This document shows, in pieces, positions 17,781-27,327 of a DNA stretch of 64,000 bases. The stretch comes from Bacteroides sp. AN502(2024) (GTDB lineage Bacteria; Bacteroidota; Bacteroidia; Bacteroidales; Bacteroidaceae). The translations under genes and the position numbers were made by a program. The notes under the pieces are model-generated. The model was not told the DNA's origin. It made no database searches and saw nothing but the letters and a program-made list of their open reading frames with translations. Numbering within the stretch: position 1 is the first letter of the stretch; every line of letters starts with the position of its first letter. The stretch is taken from contig NZ_JBGFSP010000003.1 of NCBI RefSeq assembly GCF_041227145.1, forward strand, positions 1,550,001 to 1,614,000, in the 5' to 3' direction.

Positions 17781-19621
17781 AAGAAGGTGTGTCAAAATGT
17801 GCACCTTCTTTTTTTGCCCAAAGCCCCGACTTTCACAAGCAGGGGCTTTGTTATTACCTAAAGATTTTGTATCTTTAAGCATAATATTTCATACTATGAC
17901 AAAGATACATTTTCGTCCTTACATTCCCAACCAAACAGTGCTTTTTCCTGAGAGAATCGATGAGGATATTTCAGAAAACGATCCGGTTCGCATGGTTGAC
18001 GTTCTGGTTGAAAGCCTGAATCTTGAAGGTTTCAGAAAGTTATACAAGGAATGCGGCCGTAGTGCTTACCATCCCCGAATGATGCTCAAGGTTATTCTGT
18101 ATGCCTACATGAACAACATCTACTCCTGCCGGAAAATAGAAAAGCTACTCCATCGTGATATCCATTATATATGGCTGGCCGGATACGAGAAACCGGATTT
18201 CATTACCATCAACCGATTCCGCAACCGGGTGAAGAAGGAAATCAACGAGGTGTTTACCCAAACCGTACTTCTGCTTTCTTCCAAAGGTTTCATCAGCCTG
18301 AATGTGGAATACATTGACGGTACAAAAATCGAATCCAAGGCAAACAAGTACACTTTCGTCTGGAGAAAAACGGTCGAACGGAACCGTGAACGCCTGATGA
18401 AGAAAATACATGTACTATTAGGTCAGATAGACGAGTTCATCGCTCAGGAGAAATCATCAGAGACCAATGAGGGGATAGAGTTTACTCTGACTATGCTGAC
18501 CGAAATGGCGGGAGAATTACGTAATGCACTTGCACAGGCTCCCGATCCTTGCACGAAAGAGGAAAAGACTGCACTGAAAAAGAAACGCAAACAGCTCAAG
18601 GAGCTGGAAGAACACAGAGATAAACTGCAGGAATACGACGATCATCTGGAAAATCTGCAAGCTCGCAACTCCTATTCCAAGACAGACAAGGATGCCACTT
18701 TTATGAGGATGAAGGAGGACGCCATGCGTAACGGGCAGACAAAACCCGGCTACAACCTTCAGATCGGTACCGAGAACCAATTCATTACCGACTTCGCTCT
18801 TTTCTCCAATCCTACGGATACACTGACCATGATACCTTTCCTGCAATCCTTTTCAGGCAGATACGACAGATTGGCCCATATGGTGGTTGCCGACTCCGGA
18901 TATGGTTCTGAGGAAAATTACCGTTTCATGTCTGAAAACGATATGGAAGCCTACGTCAAATACAACTACTTCCACATGGAACAGCGACCCGGATTCAAAC
19001 CGAATCCGTTCAAGGCCGAAAACTTCTATTACAATGAAGAACATGACTATTGCATCTGCCCCATGGGACAAAAGATGCGGAGGACAGGAACCGGGCATGT
19101 GAAAACTGCATCCGGATATGTAAGCGAAAATGCCAGCTACAGAGCCGTCAGATGTGAAGGGTGTCCGTTGAGATGTCTATGTTTTAAGACAAAGGGAAAC
19201 AGGACAATAGAACTGAATCACAGACTCAGGAAATACAGGCAGAAAGCCAAAGAATTACTATGTTCCGAAGAAGGACTGAAACACAGAGGGCAAAGATGTA
19301 TAGAACCGGAAGCTGTGTTCGGGCAAATAAAATATAATATGAACTACAAACGTTTCCGCCATTTTGGAAAGGAGAAGGTCTTTATGGACTTCGCATTCTT
19401 GGCCATTGCCTTCAATATAAAAAAGATGTGTGCAAAAATGAGAAAAGAAGGTATAGACTGGATGATTAAACTGTTTTATAAACTTGTACCCGCTCTTTTC
19501 AGATGGGGGGAACACATTTATCAAACAAATCTTCAAAAGAGCGCAGCTTGAAGAAGGTTTACTGATTCTTTATAGGTGATGAAAAAAAGAAGGCGTATCG
19601 TTCATTACGACACACCTTCTT
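17781..19621 (+). mobile_element. IS1182-family-like insertion sequence
   Basis: The ends are imperfect inverted repeats of about 19 bases: AAGAAGGTGTGTC at 17781 and its complement ending at 19621, with a further shared AATG. The left end folds into two hairpins before the transposase: one from the repeat itself with CACCTTCTT plus a T run (17781-17817), and AAAGCCCC/GGGGCTTT (17820-17850). Both may block outside transcription. The element interrupts a decayed acyloxyacyl hydrolase gene. No target duplication is visible; instead about 27 bases present in the intact paralogue are missing at the junction. Confidence 0.8.
17896..19551 (+). CDS. Transposase, IS1182 family (DDE)
   Basis: The 551-residue transposase starts at ATG 17896 (MTKIHFRPYIPNQ); the frame is open further upstream but that crosses the IS terminus. 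An N-terminal DUF772-type domain (HPRMMLKVILYAYMNNIYSC) is followed by catalytic Asp (EYIDGTKIES), a charged coiled-coil insertion (about residues 170-260), a second Asp (VVADSGYGSEENY) and the final Glu (IEPEAVFGQIKYNM). A Cys-rich stretch (CEGCPLRCLC) lies before the last motif, as in IS1182 enzymes. It appears complete. Confidence 0.9.
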   Translation: MTKIHFRPYIPNQTVLFPERIDEDISENDPVRMVDVLVESLNLEGFRKLYKECGRSAYHPRMMLKVILYAYMNNIYSCRKIEKLLHRDIHYIWLAGYEKPDFITINRFRNRVKKEINEVFTQTVLLLSSKGFISLNVEYIDGTKIESKANKYTFVWRKTVERNRERLMKKIHVLLGQIDEFIAQEKSSETNEGIEFTLTMLTEMAGELRNALAQAPDPCTKEEKTALKKKRKQLKELEEHRDKLQEYDDHLENLQARNSYSKTDKDATFMRMKEDAMRNGQTKPGYNLQIGTENQFITDFALFSNPTDTLTMIPFLQSFSGRYDRLAHMVVADSGYGSEENYRFMSENDMEAYVKYNYFHMEQRPGFKPNPFKAENFYYNEEHDYCICPMGQKMRRTGTGHVKTASGYVSENASYRAVRCEGCPLRCLCFKTKGNRTIELNHRLRKYRQKAKELLCSEEGLKHRGQRCIEPEAVFGQIKYNMNYKRFRHFGKEKVFMDFAFLAIAFNIKKMCAKMRKEGIDWMIKLFYKLVPALFRWGEHIYQTNLQKSAA

Positions 19622-20629
19622 TAAACTTGCTCAACTGATATCCCACATGCAAAAACAAATGCCGGGTGACATAAGTTTTGAGAACCAGAATCTGGTAGAA
19701 CCCTTTTGTATCATCCCCACTGTATATCAAGTTCCGACCGATGCCAACATTGATAGAGAAAACAGACATCACCAGTTCTGCCTGCCCGAAGAGATAACCC
19801 CATGGCAAATTACTTACGGAAAGGAGGACGATGAAACTTCAAATCACCCGAGTAAAACTCGCCCACTCTATACTCCTTAAGATTGGCACTCTCATCATAT
19901 TGCGCATCTGCAGAAAGCCCTGTCCGAAAATATTTATTGAAATTATACATCGGAGCGAAATTGATGCCCGCCACGCCGAATGAACCGGAAATCAGACTCG
20001 ACACATCGCCTCCAATCAGTCCTCTTTTGCGGGTGGCTCCGCAAATCACCAAGTCATAGCTGACGTGAGGCTTTATAAAGAGCCGTCCGGGAGTGATGGA
20101 ACCGGGCACCTCATCCGCACCCAAAACACGTACAATACCGATTCCTCCTCCAATAACATTAAGACCGCCATTAGGATAATGCGTATTTCCATTGGAGAAT
20201 GGGTGAGATCTACGCCTGCCGCCAGTTTCCAATACCTGTGAACTTGCCAGTTCAGCAAAAAGCTGAGATTGATGTATGCATTGATCTTGGAGCCAATCAA
20301 CACGTTTTGCGGATTGGATAGTTCATCATATTTCTTCCAGCCCAAAGAAGCTCCGAAGTTCCATTCGTAATCGAACGATAGATGGGGCAACAGTTGCGCG
20401 ATACGTGACTTTTCTTTTGTTGCGCATTGTCTCCTTGCAGAAAACTATGGGTGGAGACGATATAGCCCGGACGGATGTCAAAGCCGAGCTGATGGGGGAT
20501 CAAGGGATGGCTGACGCTGTCGTTCCGTTGTCCGATGATTGTCTGGGCTTCCAGATTTACGTTGATTGCCGAATGTACCAGGAGGCAAAGGAGGCACAGC
20601 AACCGTATGGTGTTCCTATTTCTAATCAT
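19622..20629 (-). pseudogene. Decayed acyloxyacyl hydrolase (PagL-like), copy A
   Basis: Compared with the intact copy at 42047-43270, this gene shows five kinds of damage. Roughly 180 bases after GDNAQQK are missing. One T is lost in the catalytic HFSNG motif (near 20200), shifting LTH-FSNG to LTHSPM. A CAA codon has become TAA after PPFRK (near 19810). A four-base GGCA duplication shifts the frame again (near 19780). The IS1182-type element cuts off the last codons. The N-terminal signal peptide is still readable (MIRNRNTIRLLCLLCLL). The remaining pieces are strongly similar to the paralogue, so the copy was functional once. Confidence 0.85.
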
Positions 20630-20636
20630 TGATATG

Positions 20637-21592
20637 CTAGTTATTGAAAGGGATATCCTTGTGTATTATGTTATATTTTACAGGCATTCTGCTTTGTAAC
20701 GTGCCGGTTACGATTCGTTGTTTCTTGGATTTGGAGTGAGAAACATAGAGGGTATATCTGGTTTCCAGCCAGTCATACATCATCAATAAGGTGTAGTATC
20801 GAGAAGTTCGGGGAAGAATTATGTCTTCTTTCTGTTCCATATTGGAGGAAAGCAACATTTGTTGCTCAGAAATGAATGGCACCCGTTTGCCGTTCATCAC
20901 TAAATATCCGTCTTTCATACTTGGTATTTCCCCTGTCAGACTGGCTTCGCCCAGTAGCTGAAAAGCTTCGGGCACATCGCTTTTGAATTTTATAAAATGA
21001 TAAAAAGACTCGAAAGGAAAAAACGTATATGTAGACGAAACACCTGTTAAGTTATGAAAGGAGACGCCTTCTTTTTTCTCTATCTTGTTTTCCGGATCGT
21101 AAGAATATGCATCCAAAGAATAAATAATACTATCCATCACATATCTGTCTGCCGGAGAGATCTCGATGTGTATCTCCTGCCACTCATACTCGTTGCTTGC
21201 CGTGAGCTGAAATTGAAAAGAAGCGGACAGGGCATTCTCGCCCACCGTTATCTTCACTTCTTCGGGATGAACACGTTCGATAGTGAAAATCAATCATCTC
21301 CCCGACACACACAATCTTGCCTAATCCGTTCAGCAATGGACCTTGATCATTTGTTGCCAGGCGATTGTCCGCATCATATACTTTATATTGAAAGGGAAAA
21401 CCGGAAGCTGTATACATTGTTAACCAATCCCAATTGGCAGCTGCAAATTGAATAGTGGCAACATCCCCGTTCCCGTCCAACATCAGTTCGGAATCGGAAG
21501 GACGGAAGTCGTCGACAAACACGTCTCCGTTACAACCATAAAACTCCCCCAGGATGAGAAGACAGATTGTCAGGTATAGGAATCTTTTTCAT
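20637..21592 (-). pseudogene. Decayed lipoprotein, copy A (partner of PagL-like gene)
   Basis: It matches the intact lipoprotein at 43275-44219 in two blocks: CNGDVFVDDF onward (21522-21290 region) and the second half (VKITVGENALSASF to the stop at 20637). One extra A just after the start codon (near 21586) takes the signal peptide out of frame; without it the start would read FLYLTICLLILGEFYGC. One extra T in a T run near 21290 breaks the middle. A -7 box lies upstream at 21634. It lies 7 bases upstream of the decayed hydrolase, the same order as in the intact pair. Confidence 0.8.
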
Positions 21593-21633
21593 ATTGTTTT
21601 CTCTCTTGTTCATGCTCTTTTATTCGTTACGGA

Positions 21634-21641
21634 CAAAAGTA
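21634..21641 (-). promoter_or_regulatory. Relic promoter -7 box of copy A
   Basis: CAAAAGTA reads TACTTTTG on the minus strand, a perfect TAnnTTTG box about 42 bases before the start codon, as in the intact copy at 44251. So the promoter survives although both genes are broken. Confidence 0.55.
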
Positions 21642-21777
21642 ACATATATTTTCAGGAACAGCATACAAACCCGCATTAAGAAGTGTTATTATTACCTGAT
21701 TAATTACCATATACAGTGGCGGACGCTAAAACGGAGCTAAAACAATATATAGCAAGCAGATGGAGAGAAGTTACTAA

Positions 21778-22506
21778 TTAATCAAACAGCTCTTTCAACA
21801 CCTCCAATGATTTCAATGTAGGAAAGTCCGGCAGATGTAAGCGATAATAATCATTCATAATCGTCAAACACCTGGTACGCTCCGCACGACTCATACCCAA
21901 AAGATGCATTGTCTCATAGTTCATGCGCATCAGTTGACGGAGACGGGCAGCCTCTTCGGGATTGATATAAGAAGAATGTAGCTGGGGGCGGATGGAAGTG
22001 AAACAAGCATTCAATAAATCAAAGTAATCGCCGGTATGATAATCTTCCAGATTCGGATAAAGTCCCAAGAAACGGGAAAGACGCATCAGAAAAACCAAAT
22101 GAAAATTAGTAAAACTGCCTCTACACTCGTCCAACCAAATGATGGAATGTTGCAGATAGGCAAATAACGGACGGTTCTCCGCTTCTTCACGGACAGCCCG
22201 ATAAAGAAATTCAGCCAGGAAAAGTGCCATCGCAGACTTGTACGGGTCATAAGGAATGGACGAAAAAGGATAAAAAGATTTCGCCTCCTTCACCCGATAG
22301 AGTGTAGTGTTCGGCCTGTAATCCGCTTCAAATTCAATAAAAGACAGTGGTTGGAACAAGACGGACTTCACCGCCGCCTTTCGCGAACGAGGCAGTGCCA
22401 CAAGGAAAGAAGCCCTACCGGACAACTCCGTGTACATATCTACAATAATAGACATATCATTGTATTTCAACGTATGAAGAACAATTCCTTTCGTTTTTTG
22501 CAACAT
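21778..22506 (-). CDS. recO: DNA repair protein RecO
   Basis: RecO is a cytoplasmic recombination mediator that helps RecR load RecA at single-strand gaps. The 242-residue protein starts [27 protein letters not shown], the expected OB-fold N-terminus, and continues with the helical domain. As in other Bacteroidetes, the Cys zinc ligands of the E. coli-type C-terminus are not evident. The neighbours are pseudogenes on one side and the mobilizable element on the other, so it is an island of core genome between accessory blocks. Confidence 0.92.
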   Translation of the reverse strand: MLQKTKGIVLHTLKYNDMSIIVDMYTELSGRASFLVALPRSRKAAVKSVLFQPLSFIEFEADYRPNTTLYRVKEAKSFYPFSSIPYDPYKSAMALFLAEFLYRAVREEAENRPLFAYLQHSIIWLDECRGSFTNFHLVFLMRLSRFLGLYPNLEDYHTGDYFDLLNACFTSIRPQLHSSYINPEEAARLRQLMRMNYETMHLLGMSRAERTRCLTIMNDYYRLHLPDFPTLKSLEVLKELFD

Positions 22507-22534
22507 GACAGACTACCTCATGATCAATCCGGCA

Positions 22535-22542
22535 CAAAATTA
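22535..22542 (-). promoter_or_regulatory. Promoter -7 box of recO
   Basis: CAAAATTA reads TAATTTTG on the minus strand, matching TAnnTTTG, 28 bases before the recO ATG. No clear -33 element. Confidence 0.5.
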
Positions 22543-22782
22543 CAAAAAATCTCTGGAATAAACGAATAAAACGGAAGAAATGGCACTGAATGGCTTAGTG
22601 GAAAGGCATTTGCGAAGCCAAAGGGTGACAGCGGCAAAAATCGGGTAACGCAAAGGAAAGCGGAATTATGAAGCAGAACGGTTTTCAAATCGTTACCCGC
22701 TGGAAAGTGATTTTTAACACATGGCACCGAAACTGGCAGCTTGTGGCTTCGGTTGGCTTACATGGTCTAACTCGTTGATATT

Positions 22783-22790
22783 TAACTTTG
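22783..22790 (+). promoter_or_regulatory. Promoter -7 box of the integrase gene
   Basis: TAACTTTG matches TAnnTTTG and would start transcription about 12 bases before the integrase ATG at 22809. The preceding 240 bases (22543-22782) contain no gene I can support; the left end of the mobilizable element must lie there. Confidence 0.55.
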
Positions 22791-22808
22791 CAATCAAAAA
22801 AAACGAGT

Positions 22809-24032
22809 ATGGCAAGAAGCACATTCAAAGTGCTGTTCTACGTGAACGGCAGCAAGGAGAAAAACGGCATTGTCCCCATCATGGGACGGGTTACAATCAA
22901 CGGGACTGTGGCGCAGTTCAGTTGCAAACAGAGCATTCCCAAGACGCTTTGGGACGTGAAAGGCAACAAGGCGAAAGGGAAGAGCCGCGAGGCACGGGAT
23001 ATCAACCTTGCGCTTGACAACATCAAGGCGCAAATCATCAAGCATTACCAGCGCATTTCCGACCGAGAGGCATTCGTGACAGCGGAAATGGTGCGCAATG
23101 CCTATCAGGGTATCGGCATGGAATACGAGACTCTGCTCAAGGCTTTTGACAGGGAAAACGAGGTGTTCAAAAAACGTGTTGGGAAAGACCGTGTGATGGC
23201 AACCTACCGTTCCCGTGTGGTTGCAAGAAACTATGTGGCGGCATTTATCAAATCGTTTTACAAACGGAACGATATGTCGATGCTGGAACTTACCCCTGAC
23301 TTCATCAAGGAGTTCGCCGCATACCTTTCAACGGAAGCCGGGTTGCACAATGGGACAATATGGGAAAAGTGTATGTGGCTCAAAGGCGTGGTGATGCGTG
23401 CCCACTTCAATGGGCTGATACCGAGGAATCCGTTTGCGCAGTTCCACATCAGCCCGAATGTGAAGGAACGTGAGTTCCTTACGGAAGATGAATTGAAAGT
23501 GTTGATGACACATGAGTTCGAGGACAGCAAACTCGCATATATCCGAGATATATTCATCTTTGCCAGCCTTACGGCGTTGTCGTTCGTGGACGTGCAGGAG
23601 CTGACAAACGATAATATCGTCGAGGTGAACGGCGAGAAATGGATATTGTCAAAACGTCACAAGACGAAAGTGCCGTTCCAAGTAAAACTGCTGGATATCC
23701 CGTTGCAGATAATCGAACGCTACCGACCGATGCAGAAAGACAACCTCGTGTTTCCCGGATTGAACTACTGGTCTATCTGTAAACCGTTGAAAAAGATGAT
23801 AAAAGAGTGCGGAATCAACAAGGACATTAGCTTTCATTGCGCAAGACATGGATTCGCAACGCTGGCTTTATGTAAGGGTATGCCAATCGAAAGTGTGAGC
23901 AGGATTTTAGGGCACACGAACATTGTCACGACCCAAATCTACGCGAAGATAACCACGCAGAAACTCGACAATGACCTGACGATGTTCGGGAACAAACTGA
24001 GCAAGGCGTTTAACGGCATAACAATGGCATGA
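22809..24032 (+). CDS. Tyrosine recombinase (integrase)
   Basis: The 407-residue integrase has an N-terminal arm and SAM-like domain (phage_int_SAM_5 type) and a C-terminal catalytic domain. The HxxR box is HCARHGFATLAL (His near 343, Arg near 346), the second His is in ILGHTNIVTTQ and the nucleophile is Tyr in IYAKIT (near 377). The first catalytic Arg region reads SLTALSFVDVQEL, with Ser where Arg is expected; this is seen in several Bacteroides element integrases. I chose ATG 22809 (MARSTFKVLFYVNGSKE), just after the promoter. Overlaps the next gene by four bases (ATGA). Confidence 0.9.
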   Translation: MARSTFKVLFYVNGSKEKNGIVPIMGRVTINGTVAQFSCKQSIPKTLWDVKGNKAKGKSREARDINLALDNIKAQIIKHYQRISDREAFVTAEMVRNAYQGIGMEYETLLKAFDRENEVFKKRVGKDRVMATYRSRVVARNYVAAFIKSFYKRNDMSMLELTPDFIKEFAAYLSTEAGLHNGTIWEKCMWLKGVVMRAHFNGLIPRNPFAQFHISPNVKEREFLTEDELKVLMTHEFEDSKLAYIRDIFIFASLTALSFVDVQELTNDNIVEVNGEKWILSKRHKTKVPFQVKLLDIPLQIIERYRPMQKDNLVFPGLNYWSICKPLKKMIKECGINKDISFHCARHGFATLALCKGMPIESVSRILGHTNIVTTQIYAKITTQKLDNDLTMFGNKLSKAFNGITMA

Positions 24033-24418
24033 GTATGAAAAGAGGTATCCTTGCAATGGGTGAATCCGGCAATATCACCATGCCGGAGATTGTCACCGAC
24101 ATTTGGATGAGTGAACCGGAACTTGTGGAGCTATTCGGGGTAATCGTCCCGACGCTCCGTGCCGCAGTCAGAGCCGTGTATAAAAGCGGTGTCCTGAAAG
24201 AATACGAGGTACAGAAATATGTGAGGCTGGAGAACGGATATTATGCCGAAGTGTTCGGCTTCCCGATGATAGCGGCACTTGCTTTCCGTATCAATTCATT
24301 CGGTGCGGAGCAGGTGCGCAATGCCATTCTTGAAAGGCTGTACTTGCGAAAAGAGAAAACAAGCATCTTCTTTTCGCTGGGTATAAACAATATGAAAAGT
24401 CCTAAGTATCAAGCATGA
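24029..24418 (+). CDS. Small element-encoded protein of unknown function
   Basis: A 129-residue cytoplasmic protein whose start codon overlaps the integrase stop, so it is translated with it. Composition is mixed alpha/beta with the segment TMPEIVTDIWMSEPELVELFGVIVPTLRAAVRAVYKSG, which could be a winged or plain HTH. That would fit a directionality factor or repressor, but I do not recognise a family. An ATG at 24035 is an alternative start. Confidence 0.65.
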   Translation: MSMKRGILAMGESGNITMPEIVTDIWMSEPELVELFGVIVPTLRAAVRAVYKSGVLKEYEVQKYVRLENGYYAEVFGFPMIAALAFRINSFGAEQVRNAILERLYLRKEKTSIFFSLGINNMKSPKYQA

Positions 24419-24535
24419 GACATCTCAATGTGACGACATGAAGTAATGAAACCTATGCGTATTCCCTTTGCCAACAATGTATTTATACGGATAATCGTAT
24501 AAGTGCATCGTCATTTATACAGATGAATACCAAAC

Positions 24536-24582
24536 CCCGAAGGAACAACCATTAGAGTGGTGCTTCTTCGGGTCTGTTTTTG
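24536..24582 (+). terminator. Terminator after the integrase operon
   Basis: CCCGAAG and CTTCGGG close a long stem extended by CAACCA/TGGTG around a TTAGAG loop, followed by TCTGTTTTTG. It separates the integrase unit from the replication genes. Confidence 0.8.
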
Positions 24583-24688
24583 TTCCCACATCCGTTTTTG
24601 CGACCCGAAGCATTGAATTTCCTGTTCCAAAGCATTTTATTCCCCATTCTGCTGCGTTTTGCGTATCAACCTATCCGATAAATGATTA

Positions 24689-24696
24689 TACTTTTG
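24689..24696 (+). promoter_or_regulatory. Promoter -7 box of the helicase gene
   Basis: TACTTTTG matches TAnnTTTG, 34 bases before the ATG at 24731. Confidence 0.55.
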
Positions 24697-24730
24697 TGGC
24701 TGACATTTTACCAAACTAAAATCGAATGAA

Positions 24731-25972
24731 ATGACAGCCAAAGAATCAAAAGACAGCCACCGACCGCCATCAGATGGCGGCGTGGCAAGAGAGGAGTTTA
24801 TCCGTGTCGGCACCACACTCTACAAGATTGTGGAACAACCGAGATTAAACGGAGGGTATGTAAGGAAGCGCATCGCATGGAACAACGAGACCCTGCGCCA
24901 AGACTATAGCAAGGACTACATCGGCAGCGTCCCAAAGTATGACGGCTTCTGCACCGTACCCGAACACGTCAGGTATCAGCCCGTAATCGGCAAGTTCCTT
25001 AACCTCTACGAGCCGATAGACCACCGACCTATACAGGGCGAGTTTCCCTGTATTCGGTCATTGGTACGGCATATCTTCGGGGAACAATACGAGTTGGGGA
25101 TGGACTATCTTCAACTGCTCTATCTGCAACCCGTACAGAAGCTGCCTATCCTGCTGTTGGTGTCGGAGGAACGCAACACGGGCAAAAGCACGTTCCTGAA
25201 CTTTCTGAAAGCCCTATTTCAGAACAACGTAACATTCAACACCAACGAGGATTTTAGAAGCCAGTTCAATTCCGACTGGGCAGGGAAGCTGCTTATCCTT
25301 GTGGACGAGGTGCTGCTCAACCGCAGGGAGGACAGCGAGCGGTTGAAGAACCTCAGCACCACACTTTCCTACAAAGTGGAAGCAAAAGGCAAAGACCGTG
25401 ACGAGATAGCTTTCTTCGCCAAATTCGTACTGTGCTCCAACAACGAGTATCTGCCTGTCATCATAGATGCTGGGGAAACACGCTATTGGGTACGGAAGAT
25501 AGACCGCTTGCAATCCGATGATACCGATTTCCTGCAAAAGCTGAAAGAGGAGATACCCACCTTTCTTCATTTCCTACAACACAGAAGCCTCTCCACCGAA
25601 AAGGAGAGCCGGATGTGGTTTGCACCCTCGCTGCTGCATACCGAAGCCTTGCAGAAGATAATCCGCAGCAACCGCAATCGATTGGAGATAGAGATGCACG
25701 AGCTTATACTTGACATCATGGAGAGTGTAGGCACGGACACTTTCTCCTTTTGCCCGAATGACATCCTTGTGCTATTGGTAAACACGCAGGTCAAGGCGGA
25801 AAAGTACCAAGTGAGAAAGGTGTTGCAGGAGTGCTGGAAACTTGCACCTGCACAGAACGGGCTGACATATACCACCTACCAACTGAACTACAACCGGGAA
25901 TGTCGGTATGAGCCGATAAGGAGGGTTGGACGCTATTATACCATCACAAGGGAACAGCTTGAATCCCTGTAA
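24731..25972 (+). CDS. Primase-helicase (SF3-like, DUF5906/VirE-associated type)
   Basis: The 413-residue protein has a P-loop ATPase core: SEERNTGKSTFLNFL (Walker A, near residue 148-160) and LLILVDEVLL (Walker B, near 190), then FVLCSNNEYLP, a sensor-like Asn motif typical of SF3 helicases. The C-terminal part is likely a winged helix. Such proteins work with a primase to start replication of the excised circular element. It is followed by a repeat-rich gap and the Toprim primase gene. Confidence 0.8.
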   Translation: MTAKESKDSHRPPSDGGVAREEFIRVGTTLYKIVEQPRLNGGYVRKRIAWNNETLRQDYSKDYIGSVPKYDGFCTVPEHVRYQPVIGKFLNLYEPIDHRPIQGEFPCIRSLVRHIFGEQYELGMDYLQLLYLQPVQKLPILLLVSEERNTGKSTFLNFLKALFQNNVTFNTNEDFRSQFNSDWAGKLLILVDEVLLNRREDSERLKNLSTTLSYKVEAKGKDRDEIAFFAKFVLCSNNEYLPVIIDAGETRYWVRKIDRLQSDDTDFLQKLKEEIPTFLHFLQHRSLSTEKESRMWFAPSLLHTEALQKIIRSNRNRLEIEMHELILDIMESVGTDTFSFCPNDILVLLVNTQVKAEKYQVRKVLQECWKLAPAQNGLTYTTYQLNYNRECRYEPIRRVGRYYTITREQLESL

Positions 25973-25979
25973 TTCCATC

Positions 25980-26205
25980 AAATTTTGTTGAATTGATGAA
26001 TATGAGTATAACTATACTGATAATAAACGATATATGCTCTCAACAAAATTTCAACACACCAAAAGAGAAGTTGAGCGTAAAGCATCGACCGACTGTTGAT
26101 TTCTCTTTTGGCGAGTGGTTTGTTGAGAAATCGTTGAGGGAGTATAGCACTGTATATAAGGATATTAAACTATCCATTCATCAAATCAACAGATTTTCAT
26201 CAACA
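25980..26205 (+). repeat. Iteron-like TGTTGA/TCAACA region between helicase and primase
   Basis: TCAACA or its complement occurs seven times in 220 bases (25986, 26040, 26051, 26094, 26121, 26186, 26200). The first two lie in a perfect 12-base inverted repeat, AAATTTTGTTGA (25980-25991) and TCAACAAAATTT (26040-26051). A 74-codon open frame crosses it but has poor coding character. The clustering between two replication genes suggests a replication origin or an autoregulatory site. Confidence 0.55.
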
Positions 26206-26221
26206 TTAAAACCGTAATAAT

Positions 26222-27160
26222 ATGACTACACAAGAAGCAAAACAAATCAGGATTGCAGACTATCTGCAAAGTCTGGGTTACACACCCGTAACGCAACAGG
26301 GCAACAGCCTTTGGTACAAATCACCGCTGAGAGAGGAAGCCGAAGCCTCGTTTAAGGTAAACACCGAACTCAACAGGTGGTACGACTTCGGTATCGGCAA
26401 GGGCGGCAACATCATCGCACTGGCACAGGAACTCTATTCCTCTGACTATGTGCCTTACCTGCTCAACAGGATAGCGGAACAGGCTCCACACGTCCGTCCC
26501 GTGTCTTTCTCTTTTCGCCAACAGGCATCCGAGCCATGTTTCCAACAGTTGGAGGTACGAGAACTCACGCATCCGGCATTGCTCCGCTACTTGCAAGAGC
26601 GTGGAATAGACACCGCATTGGCAAAACAGGAATGTAAAGAACTGCGCTTCGTCCATAATGGCAAACCCTATTTCGCCATCGGCTTCCCGAATGTCGCAGG
26701 AGGTTATGAGGTGCGCAACCAATTTTTCAAGGGCTGTATCGCACCGAAGGACATCAGCCACATCCGGCATCCGGGAGAACCGAGGGAAAAATGTATGGTA
26801 TTCGAGGGCATGACGGACTATCTCTCCTTCCTCACGTTGAGGATAAGGAACTGCCCGACCATGCCCAACCTTGACAGGCAGGATTACGTCATCCTCAATT
26901 CGATTGCCAATGTTTCCAAAGCCATAGATGTGCTGCACGGATATGAGCGCATCCACTGCCTGCTCGACAATGACGAGGCAGGAAGAAAAGCGTATCATAA
27001 TTTGGAAATTGAGTTTGCCGGAAGCATCCGGGACTTCTCCCACAACTATCACGGGTATAAAGACCTGAACGATTACCTGTGCGGAAAGCGGCAGAATTTA
27101 GTCGTCAATCCACCGCCGCGAACCATCGTTAAACCCAAGAAAAAAGGGTTGGGATTATGA
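26222..27160 (+). CDS. Toprim-domain primase
   Basis: The 312-residue protein resembles DnaG-type primases of mobilizable elements. The N-terminal segment (SLWYKSPLREEAEASFKVN, then WYDFGIGKGGNIIALAQ) has the shape of the CHC2 zinc-ribbon domain but lacks its cysteines. The Toprim fold follows: catalytic Glu in VFEGMTDYLSFL (near residue 194) and the DxD-type HCLLDNDEAGRKA (near 249). It ends in a basic tail (KPKKKGLGL). It should lay down primers on the transferred single strand. Confidence 0.85.
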   Translation: MTTQEAKQIRIADYLQSLGYTPVTQQGNSLWYKSPLREEAEASFKVNTELNRWYDFGIGKGGNIIALAQELYSSDYVPYLLNRIAEQAPHVRPVSFSFRQQASEPCFQQLEVRELTHPALLRYLQERGIDTALAKQECKELRFVHNGKPYFAIGFPNVAGGYEVRNQFFKGCIAPKDISHIRHPGEPREKCMVFEGMTDYLSFLTLRIRNCPTMPNLDRQDYVILNSIANVSKAIDVLHGYERIHCLLDNDEAGRKAYHNLEIEFAGSIRDFSHNYHGYKDLNDYLCGKRQNLVVNPPPRTIVKPKKKGLGL

Positions 27161-27211
27161 CATCACGACCGGAAAAAACGGGAGATGCTCGAAATTCATC
27201 CTCCGGGAATC

Positions 27212-27262
27212 GTGGGGTAGCAAGTTTGTGTTTCGGGACACCCGAAACCACTTGCTACCCAC
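27212..27262 (+). other. Candidate oriT: strong two-part hairpin before the mob genes
   Basis: GTTTCGGG (27230-27237) pairs with CCCGAAAC (27241-27248) around a three-base loop. Outside an internal bulge, GGGTAGCAAG (27215-27224) pairs perfectly with CTTGCTACCC (27251-27260). It sits 66 bases before the MobC-like gene and is followed by no T run, so it is not a terminator. Hairpins next to the nick site are usual in MOB-P oriTs; the nick site itself is not identified. Confidence 0.55.
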
Positions 27263-27327
27263 TCCCCGAATCGCAGGGAGCGGCATCCCGTTGGTCTATA
27301 CATTAACTGCAATAACAACACTTGAAA

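Larger units (their letters stand above)
24419..24730 (+). other. Intergenic region with terminator, small palindrome and promoter
   Basis: This 312-base gap holds a six-base inverted repeat TATACG/CGTATA (24484-24501), a strong terminator (24536-24582) and a -7 box (24689-24696) for the helicase gene. No coding sequence is supported. Confidence 0.6.

Noticed and set aside
25993..26217. A 74-codon gene between helicase and primase
   Set aside because: It lies over the TCAACA repeats, and shows no coding-like composition or domain.
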